From contig JAKSNT010000015.1 of NCBI GenBank assembly GCA_024399575.1, positions 1 to 34,233 on the forward strand: a stretch of 34,233 nt of DNA, read 5' to 3'. Below are positions 1-6,420 of the stretch, one piece after another (position 1 is the stretch's first letter; each line of letters opens with the position of its first letter). The position numbers were made by a program, and so were the translations under genes. The notes below the pieces were generated by a model, which saw nothing but the letters and a program-made list of their open reading frames with translations, did not search any database and was not told where the DNA came from. Origin of the DNA: Paludibacteraceae bacterium. Lineage in GTDB: Bacteria; Bacteroidota; Bacteroidia; Bacteroidales; Paludibacteraceae.

Positions 1-72
1 AACAGACAAGCCTGCCTGACCCTGAAACGGTGAATTAGTCGTGAGTTCGTCATGCCTTTGTCGATACTTCGC

Positions 73-133
73 TATGCCTCCGTTGCTGAACGGAGAAAGA
101 ACGGACATCGAACGGACATTGAACGGAGGCATA
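73..133. repeat. Four 11-bp tandem units inside a 12-bp inverted repeat
   Basis: Four consecutive 11-bp units begin with gaacgga: 88-98, 99-109, 110-120 and 121-131. Units two and three differ only in their last base. The block is closed by a perfect 12-bp inverted repeat, tatgcctccgtt at 73-84 and aacggaggcata at 122-133, so the whole segment could fold back. It resembles an intergenic mosaic repeat rather than a gene. Confidence 0.75.
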
Positions 134-179
134 AAAAAGGCACGACAGAGGATTTCTCCACTCCGTGCAGCCCTCTGAC

Positions 180-270
180 TCTGTTTCACGCAGAATTCGC
201 GTATCTGTTTCACGCAGAATACGCAGAATTCGCGGAAAAAAATTCCCATAATTCTGCGTATTCTGCGTGA
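180..270. repeat. Hairpin of degenerate 'cacgcagaat' repeats (HAEYAEFAE-type)
   Basis: A 17-base unit, tctgtttcacgcagaat, occurs at 180-196 and again at 204-220. The second copy continues into a perfect 20-bp inverted repeat: 211-230 pairs with 250-269 across a 19-base loop, and one more base pair (210/270) extends it. From general knowledge, repeats of this kind are scattered in Prevotella and Bacteroides intergenic regions and give rise to spurious short proteins rich in H-A-E-Y-A-E-F-A-E. Its role is unknown. Confidence 0.8.
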
Positions 271-379
271 GAGAGAAGAAAATGTATTCTGCTATCTCAG
301 TTGTTTTGGAGACTTGGACTCTGGATAGGTGTTATAGAGTTTACAGGACAGCATAAAGTCTATTTGGCAGGAAAACGAA

Positions 380-408
380 GACAGCAGGTCAATTCCAGAC
401 CTGCTGTC
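380..408 (-). terminator. Terminator-like hairpin downstream of the OmpA gene
   Basis: A perfect 11-bp inverted repeat (380-390 with 398-408, 7-base loop) lies 27 bases beyond the OmpA-family stop. Read on the minus strand it is followed by ttcgttttcc, an imperfect U-rich tract. It is a plausible intrinsic terminator, though the weak T run leaves some doubt. Confidence 0.65.
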
Positions 409-435
409 CCATATTAGTCATTTGAAATGAATTTC

Positions 436-1677
436 TCAGAATATGACAACTTCCACACGGCGGTTCTTTGCCATGCCTTCTGGAGTAGAGTTGTCGGCAA
501 TTGGTTCGGTCATGCCTTTGCTTTCAACCTGTATCAGGCTGGCATCTATGCCCTTCTGAATAAGGATATTCTTTACGTATTGCGCACGGCGCATACCGAC
601 TGTCATATTGTTCTTGGCTGATCCGAAGTTGTCGGTGTGACCTGTTATGCGGATGCCTGTATATTCGCCTTTGTGAGTGTCAAGATATTGTTTCAAATCG
701 TTGATGAGCTGGTTAGCCTCTGGCGAAAGGGCAGTGGAATCAGAGTTGCTGTCGAAATTGAACTGCTGTGCGAAATCAGCCAGACGCTGGTTGATACGAT
801 CCTTAGTCATCGGTGTGGAAACTTTCTCCTGAACTGATGCAGGATTGACAGCCATTGGTTTTGCAGGTTCTGCTACAACTGGTCTGTTTTTCAATTCCTC
901 ATAGTCTTTCTGCAATTTCCTGTTCTGCTGCTCGAGTTCAGTATTGCGAGCTGCAAGTTTATCGTATGAATTTTGCAGTGCTTCCAATTCTGAAGAGTTG
1001 TCCTTCACCTCAGGACATTGCTGCTTGGTTGTCCAACCCTTGCTGTCGAAACGATAGGTGAAACCGAACTGCAAATCCAATGTCCCACCAACTCCGGCAA
1101 TATATCCCAACTGTTCGCCACGGACGAATGTGCCGCGAAGGTCAAGGTTGATTGCCCAACGGTCGTTGACGCAGAACTGATTGAGAAAACCTATACCTGC
1201 AGTAATCTCTTTACCCAACACTTTGTCGAACATTCCTCCGAAGTGAATGTATGGGATAGCGTGGTACATGCGGTCAGGACGATAACCGCCAAACTGGTTT
1301 GTCCAGTCCCAATACAAATCGGCATGTGGGTAGAAAGAACAATTGGTTTTGCCTAAGTCCTTGTTCTGTATGCCAATTGCATCCAAACCTATGCCAAAAC
1401 CGACATTTGGATTTATCCATTTGCCGAATGTGATACCTCCCAATCCGCTGATGTTTGCTGCAGGTGCCATTTTGTAGCCATATTTATCCTGCATTTCCTT
1501 TGTCCAATGCGAACCTCCGTTCCAGATGCCACCACCTTGAACAGTCATAAACCAATTGTCGCCAATCTTGTTGGTTACGAATCCTGAAGTGATTTTCTCT
1601 GCGTCCTGTCCGAAAACAGAGATGCAGAATACGCTCATTACGAGCATTAAAAGAGTAAATTTGTTCTTCGTAACTAT
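436..1677 (-). CDS. OmpA-family outer-membrane protein
   Basis: Predicted outer-membrane protein anchored to peptidoglycan. A hydrophobic signal segment (LLMLVMSVFCISVFGQ) is followed by a region rich in Gly and aromatic residues, as in small OmpA-type barrels. Then come a coiled coil (SSELEALQNSYDKLAARNTE and onward), a short Pro/Ala linker, and a C-terminal OmpA domain with the peptidoglycan-binding signature GHTDNFG...MRRAQYV and an ending in KNRRVEVVIF. The open frame extends to an ATG at 1752, but a promoter match (TTGG, 19 nt, TAACTTTGC) lies at 1716-1747, so that ATG would not be transcribed. The position best suited to initiation is an in-frame ATA at 1677, preceded by an A-rich run and giving the signal peptide (M)VTKNKFTLLMLVMS. 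The first downstream ATG (1647) would leave a signal peptide with no positive charge. The family call is secure; the start is not. Confidence 0.88.
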   Translation of the reverse strand: MVTKNKFTLLMLVMSVFCISVFGQDAEKITSGFVTNKIGDNWFMTVQGGGIWNGGSHWTKEMQDKYGYKMAPAANISGLGGITFGKWINPNVGFGIGLDAIGIQNKDLGKTNCSFYPHADLYWDWTNQFGGYRPDRMYHAIPYIHFGGMFDKVLGKEITAGIGFLNQFCVNDRWAINLDLRGTFVRGEQLGYIAGVGGTLDLQFGFTYRFDSKGWTTKQQCPEVKDNSSELEALQNSYDKLAARNTELEQQNRKLQKDYEELKNRPVVAEPAKPMAVNPASVQEKVSTPMTKDRINQRLADFAQQFNFDSNSDSTALSPEANQLINDLKQYLDTHKGEYTGIRITGHTDNFGSAKNNMTVGMRRAQYVKNILIQKGIDASLIQVESKGMTEPIADNSTPEGMAKNRRVEVVIF

Positions 1678-1715
1678 GTTGTTTTTTTTTAATTGATTTT
1701 TAACAATAATTTCAT

Positions 1716-1747
1716 GCAAAGTTACAACTTGTTTTTGAATTGACCAA
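1716..1747 (-). promoter_or_regulatory. Bacteroidota sigma-ABfr-type promoter for the OmpA gene
   Basis: On the minus strand TTGG (1747-1744), a 19-base spacer and TAACTTTGC (1724-1716) match the Bacteroidota -33/-7 consensus TTTG / 19-21 nt / TAnnTTTG. Transcription would start near 1709, about 30 bases before the ATA codon at 1677. Confidence 0.7.
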
Positions 1748-1786
1748 CACATTATTTATTTTATTTTTAATTTTTTTCCAAATGGC

Positions 1787-1819
1787 AAAAAATGTCCAGA
1801 ATATTGGTGTTTTTTGGAC
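1787..1819 (-). terminator. Weak terminator candidate after the AsmA-like gene
   Basis: On the minus strand GTCCA (1819-1815) and TGGAC (1798-1794) form a 5-bp stem, followed by ATTTTTT. The stem is short and the loop long, so this is only a candidate. Confidence 0.3.
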
Positions 1820-1848
1820 CTGAATGGTTATTGAAATAGTATGATGTC

Positions 1849-4800
1849 TTATCGTTGATTGGTGGTCTCAGGTGTGAAATCCACCTTGTTGTGCAGGAAC
1901 AATCCTGGGAGCAGTGATTCGATTGCGCCTTTGATCATTGGACCGAGCATGAACATTGCGGCAGGGTTCCAGTGGTCGTTCTTCCACGATACACGGTATG
2001 CCCGTGCCTCTTTGCCGTTTTTCGTTGGATTGTCGTGCGTAATGAGCGTTTTTGCTGCCGAGTTGAGGAATTTGTAGTTCTTGCCGAGGAAATTGTATGG
2101 CGAAGGTGACTCCTTGAAGAATACTGCATTGATGTCGTTGTAGGTCATCAGCATCACTCCTTCAGCCTTTATGCTGTCGCCGCCATATTCTGCCTCCAGT
2201 CCGTGAACCATTCCGCTGACGTTCATTCCGGCAATAGGGAATACCAATTCGTTCAGGAAACCGAGTTCTATGTCGTTTGCCTTGAGTCTGATGTTCCAAG
2301 GACATTCAGGGGACACGCCTATGTTTGCCTCGACATGCGCCTTGCCTCCTCCTATTGATGCACCGCCGACAACCTTGATGTTTGAGCCGCGTGCCAGCGA
2401 CACATCGCTCACCTTGCCCCAGATGTTGTCCAATCCTATGAAAGGCACGCAACTGTCAGCCATCGCCATCGAGACATTCATTCGGTTGACTCGTGCATCG
2501 ATGGCTTTCAATGTGAATTTTGATGCTAACGACGATGTATCGACCTTCAGCATTGGTACCTGCGGCATGGTGTAAGGTACTTTCGGTTTGTAACGCATGT
2601 CGCGGAAAATAGTCAGCGTATCTATTACGGCAATGGCTGAATCCAAATCCAGCTTGCCCCAATTCTTGATGTCTTTGAATATGTTCATAGGACGGACAAA
2701 CGAGGTTCGGAAGGTGTCAAGTACCATGCTGAACCAAGTGGTCGGCACATCGCCGTTTCTATGTGCAATCTCCCATTTGTCGATTGTATGGTTCATGGCA
2801 GTGTGTCCTAAGGAAACAGGTCCGCAGTTCTCATGCTTGAAGTTGCTGAGCGATATGAACATGGTGGAGTCAGGCAGCAACACATCGGCACTGCGCAGTC
2901 GCACACTGTACAGCGAGTCGTTGAACCTCAGTCCAGGCACCTGCTCGATGTCATATACAATGTCAGAGAGTGTATAAGATATGTTGTTGAGCGATATGTC
3001 GAGACCTTCAGCCTTTCCTGAAAAATGCGATGCCAAGGATGTCACCTCGGCTGATGCGTCTTCTATTGACAACCTGTCCAATGCAGCCCCGTCAAAGAAC
3101 TGACCTATAATACCGAATGCCTTTTTCTGTTTTTCGAGGTTATGAGGGTCGTTCTTGTGTATGCTGCTTATTGTGTCGGTGACTTTTTCTTTCGGATTTT
3201 CATCTATATATCCGAAATATCGTGGTCGTATCACCCTGAGTGCGCTGGCTGTGGCTTCGCGCTGTGACTTGAGGTCTGGCAATACTATGCCGTCAATGCG
3301 AAGCGTGTCAACAGTCACTCGGTGGAACATCTCGTCGTCTGGCACAACGGTGTCAGTGGCAAATTCCATGTTGTCTATCACTATGCTATTCGACGAGTGG
3401 TCGGTGAATATTCTTGAAACGTTAAGGTACATGGATGAATCGGGTAGGGTGGCATGGAGGTCCTTCAACCCGACATTGGATATCGCACTGTTGCCAATCA
3501 ACCTGAAATTGCTTATGAAATGCTTCACGTCAATCATAGAGTCGCCTACGTTGATTGGTATGTAATTGTTGATGTTGAACCCTATGCCGCTCAACGACAA
3601 GTTGAAGTCGTGTGTGGTCAGCGAGAAACCTGAGTTGACAGCACGTATGTCGGTGCTTGCCTTTTCGATTCTAATCTTCTTCATCTGGGCATAATCCAGC
3701 CACTCATGGAAGAAATCGAGCATGTTCTTGCGTTGCACATTTTCGATATTTCTCTTTTTTGCAGCAAGTGGGTCGTCAGCTTTCTGTCTTACATCTTTCT
3801 TCTCGCCTACAAGCAATCTTCCCCTGTATTGCGGATGCACGATTCTCAGCACCGAAGCAGCCAGATTCTTGCTCGTATAAGCGTTGCCCAATGCTACTCC
3901 GCCGACAACTATTGAATCGACATTGACAGTATGATAAATCTCGCCCTCATGCTCTTCGTCAACAGTGCTGAACGTCACGTCACTGACAACCAGGTTGTGT
4001 TCGGAGTGGACGGTATGTATATCGCCTATACTGAGGTTCATCGTCCCATCTGGGAAATGAGCGTCAAAGCGTCCGACGTTCAGGTTGTTGAAATATATGT
4101 CGTTCAGCGATATCGAAGCATCGTTAACTGTTATGAAACCATTGTTGCTGTAGTGCCCTGTGATTTCAGTCTTTAGATTGTCAAGCACGACGGTGATGTT
4201 GTCTATTTCGTAGAGCCGCTTGATTTCAAGAAGGGTCTGCTTCGAAGGCATCTCGAATTTAGGCATTGACAGGTTGCGGTTGTCAACGAACAACTGTATG
4301 TCGCTTGCTTTCACGTACACACTGTCGAGCTGCAACTTGCGGTCAATGACTGTGCTGAACGGGCTGACCTTGGATGTGAAGAATGTGTCGATTGTCAGGT
4401 CTATCCATGTGACTGTCTTGTCGCCCATAGCATGGGCGAGTTGCCATTTGTCGATGGTGTTTCTTACCTTTGTCTTGCCTATGGTGATAGGTCCGCAGTT
4501 GCTGTGCTTGAAGCCATTGCTCGTTATGGAGATAAGTCCGTCAGGTGTACTTACACTTACCGGTCCTATTGCCAAAGAATATACCGAGTCATTGAAATGG
4601 TAAGGTATCTTGTCCGTAAGGCTGTAACCGAGGTTGTTGAATGAAATGTTTATGTCGTCTGCATCAACTGTAAGGTCGGTGTTGAAGGACGACAATCTGA
4701 CAGCAGCGTTTTCTATTGATATGCGGTCGAGCTTTACCCCGTCGAGCCACTTCTGCACCATGTCGAGCATCTCTGCCTGCTGGTCTGTCATGATTTCTTC

Positions 4801-5835
4801 CTGTTTCTGTTTCAGCATTGCAAGCATCTGTGCCTCTTCGGTTTTCACACCTAATTCTGCAAAGTCAATCTTTTTTTTCGGTTTGTCCTTCTTTGCTATT
4901 CCATCCACTATGCCTGTGTATTGTCCGTTTATCACTCTCAGATTGCCAACCACGAGACTGCGTTTCTGCCGCATGTCCGGCAGGTCAATGCTGTCGAGAC
5001 GTATCGTGTCAACACAGACTTCGTGATATTCTCTTGCTGAGGCGAGGTCCTGTATTCCTGATTTCCTATGGTCAGTGGCAAAATATATTCCCGCTATTGT
5101 CAATCCTTCGCTCTCTGGGTCTATGTAAAACCTATCTACTTGCAGGTTCATTAGTGAATCAGGCATCACCATGGAGAAATCTGTCAGATTCAGTTCCATG
5201 ACTGAGTCGTTGAAATAGAATGGTACGGAATCTATCAGGCTATAGCCCAAGTCGTAGAATTCCAATCCCATATTCCTGATTGAAACATGCAGACCTGTTT
5301 CCAATGCGTCGATTTCGGCAGTGGCATTTTTCATTGTCAGACGTTCGAGCGTCACACGGTTGAGGTGCTTCTGTGCCTCTTTCAGCAACAGTTCGAACTG
5401 TTCCTTAGTCTCGCGGTTAATGTCGTCAGTGGCTGCACGAGCTTCCATGGCTTTTGTGTCGAGTATGCCTTTATAACTCAGCCCATCTATTGTTATTCCC
5501 TTGAGATCAATCTCTCTGTTGACCAGAAGGGAATAATAATTCACTCCGTCAAGTCCGACTTTCGACAGTTCAAGCCTGCTGTATGCCCGCACACTGTCGG
5601 TGAAAATGGTGTCAGTCTGGATTATTACTTTACCTAATTCCAACTTCCCTTTGCGGATGTCGATGTCCAACGAGACGTATTTTATGCTGAGCGAGTCAGC
5701 CTTTTCAATTGCCGAATCAACTTTTTCGATCAGTATATGGCGTACTATTGCATTGATTGAAAACAAGATAACTATCACTGCCACCAACAGCCCAATGCCA
5801 ATTCCTGACAATATTTTTTTATTTCTCTTCTTCAT
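1849..5835 (-). CDS. Large AsmA-like envelope protein with internal duplications
   Basis: A 1328-residue protein with a basic N-terminus and one membrane segment (about residues 8-30); the rest is probably periplasmic and rich in beta strands. The C-terminal part (about 1085-1310, with NDIELGFLNELVFPIAGMNV) resembles AsmA/DUF748-type lipid-transfer or outer-membrane-biogenesis proteins. The middle is modular. Residues 361-485 and 912-1043 are clear duplicates, each with FNDS followed by H-x-N-C-G-P, then N-T-I-D-K-W or H-T-I-D-K-W, then I-A-H or L-A-H. Residues 153-310 and 709-876 are a second pair, each ending in a V-D-T-[IL]-R-[LI]-D...LPD...LR-V-I motif, and 543-672 looks like a third, diverged copy. 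It has its own promoter and follows the small lipoprotein gene. The AsmA assignment rests on overall pattern, not on a unique motif; its substrate is unknown. Confidence 0.7.
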   Translation of the reverse strand: MKKRNKKILSGIGIGLLVAVIVILFSINAIVRHILIEKVDSAIEKADSLSIKYVSLDIDIRKGKLELGKVIIQTDTIFTDSVRAYSRLELSKVGLDGVNYYSLLVNREIDLKGITIDGLSYKGILDTKAMEARAATDDINRETKEQFELLLKEAQKHLNRVTLERLTMKNATAEIDALETGLHVSIRNMGLEFYDLGYSLIDSVPFYFNDSVMELNLTDFSMVMPDSLMNLQVDRFYIDPESEGLTIAGIYFATDHRKSGIQDLASAREYHEVCVDTIRLDSIDLPDMRQKRSLVVGNLRVINGQYTGIVDGIAKKDKPKKKIDFAELGVKTEEAQMLAMLKQKQEEIMTDQQAEMLDMVQKWLDGVKLDRISIENAAVRLSSFNTDLTVDADDINISFNNLGYSLTDKIPYHFNDSVYSLAIGPVSVSTPDGLISITSNGFKHSNCGPITIGKTKVRNTIDKWQLAHAMGDKTVTWIDLTIDTFFTSKVSPFSTVIDRKLQLDSVYVKASDIQLFVDNRNLSMPKFEMPSKQTLLEIKRLYEIDNITVVLDNLKTEITGHYSNNGFITVNDASISLNDIYFNNLNVGRFDAHFPDGTMNLSIGDIHTVHSEHNLVVSDVTFSTVDEEHEGEIYHTVNVDSIVVGGVALGNAYTSKNLAASVLRIVHPQYRGRLLVGEKKDVRQKADDPLAAKKRNIENVQRKNMLDFFHEWLDYAQMKKIRIEKASTDIRAVNSGFSLTTHDFNLSLSGIGFNINNYIPINVGDSMIDVKHFISNFRLIGNSAISNVGLKDLHATLPDSSMYLNVSRIFTDHSSNSIVIDNMEFATDTVVPDDEMFHRVTVDTLRIDGIVLPDLKSQREATASALRVIRPRYFGYIDENPKEKVTDTISSIHKNDPHNLEKQKKAFGIIGQFFDGAALDRLSIEDASAEVTSLASHFSGKAEGLDISLNNISYTLSDIVYDIEQVPGLRFNDSLYSVRLRSADVLLPDSTMFISLSNFKHENCGPVSLGHTAMNHTIDKWEIAHRNGDVPTTWFSMVLDTFRTSFVRPMNIFKDIKNWGKLDLDSAIAVIDTLTIFRDMRYKPKVPYTMPQVPMLKVDTSSLASKFTLKAIDARVNRMNVSMAMADSCVPFIGLDNIWGKVSDVSLARGSNIKVVGGASIGGGKAHVEANIGVSPECPWNIRLKANDIELGFLNELVFPIAGMNVSGMVHGLEAEYGGDSIKAEGVMLMTYNDINAVFFKESPSPYNFLGKNYKFLNSAAKTLITHDNPTKNGKEARAYRVSWKNDHWNPAAMFMLGPMIKGAIESLLPGLFLHNKVDFTPETTNQR

Positions 5836-5858
5836 CGAAGGACATTAAGAAATACGCT

Positions 5859-5890
5859 GCAAAGGTACAAATAATTTTTATTCAAACTAA
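5859..5890 (-). promoter_or_regulatory. Promoter for the AsmA-like gene
   Basis: On the minus strand TTAG (5890-5887), a 19-base spacer and TACCTTTGC (5867-5859) fit the Bacteroidota -33/-7 pattern. The start codon at 5835 lies just downstream, so the leader would be short. Confidence 0.7.
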
Positions 5891-5909
5891 TAATTATTGA
5901 TAAAAAATT

Positions 5910-6410
5910 TCAGTCGATTTCTTTGATTGTTTCGTTCTCGAATTTATAGTTGAATGTCATTCTTTTTTTCAAGCGTTCGATATAACTGCTGAAATTTTCA
6001 GGTTTTAAACCAGATCCTCCGTATGTTTCGTCTATAGGACTGTATGATTTATTTCCATCGTTTGATTTGATTTTTACACAGCCTTTGATTGACGTCAATG
6101 TGTTGACACTTTCGGCTGGAACTTCTTCGTTTTCCAATGTCATTTCGATTTTGACTGTGGCATTGTTGATGTTGATTTGGTCATACGAAAAGTTTTCGCC
6201 GTTTTTCACTCTTGCAATCTCCTTGCCATCTATTGTTACGACAAATGCTGCCCCGCGGCTTGCGAGAAAGTCAGAGAATGTAGGGGTGAATTCACAAATT
6301 CCTACGAGTGAACCTTTCTTGCCTGTGCTCGAAGATGGTTCGCTTTTTTTGGTGCTGTTGCATCCTGTGAGAATGGCAATAGCCATTACAATAAGCATAG
6401 ATTTTTTCAT
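5910..6410 (-). CDS. Small lipoprotein of unknown function
   Basis: 166 residues. The N-terminus MKKSMLIVMAIAILTGC is a typical type II signal peptide with lipobox L-T-G-C (Cys17), followed by a Ser/Lys-rich linker. The remainder is predicted soluble and mixed alpha/beta, with no motif I recognise; it has one internal cysteine (KGCVKIKS) and ends in a charged segment. Its start lies 10 bases after the stop of the AddA-like gene, so it is probably the last gene of that operon. The AsmA-like gene 74 bases further on has its own promoter. The lipoprotein call is firm; the function is unknown. Confidence 0.75.
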   Translation of the reverse strand: MKKSMLIVMAIAILTGCNSTKKSEPSSSTGKKGSLVGICEFTPTFSDFLASRGAAFVVTIDGKEIARVKNGENFSYDQININNATVKIEMTLENEEVPAESVNTLTSIKGCVKIKSNDGNKSYSPIDETYGGSGLKPENFSSYIERLKKRMTFNYKFENETIKEID

Positions 6411-6420
6411 ATCATTTAAT

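Larger units (their letters stand above)
1..435. other. Non-coding, repeat-rich intergenic region
   Basis: No credible gene is visible in these 435 bases. The region holds a four-copy 11-bp tandem repeat inside an inverted repeat (73-133), a hairpin built from degenerate 'cacgcagaat' units (180-270), an unremarkable stretch (about 281-360), and a terminator-like hairpin for the gene to the right (380-408). The one open frame across 52-270 translates the repeats into a low-complexity peptide and is probably spurious. Confidence 0.7.

Noticed and set aside
52..270. 72-residue open frame across the 5' repeats
   Set aside because: Its peptide is a direct translation of the tandem and hairpin repeats (L-F-H-A-E-x-A-E-F-A-E); there is no promoter or start context, and such frames are a known source of spurious proteins.
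1678..1752. N-terminal extension of the OmpA-family gene to ATG 1752
   Set aside because: It lies across and upstream of a promoter match and would put a non-signal segment before the signal peptide.
2456..5848. Long antisense open frames opposite the AsmA-like gene
   Set aside because: They are shadows of a long gene; none has a recognisable domain or promoter, and the sense frame has clear internal repeats.
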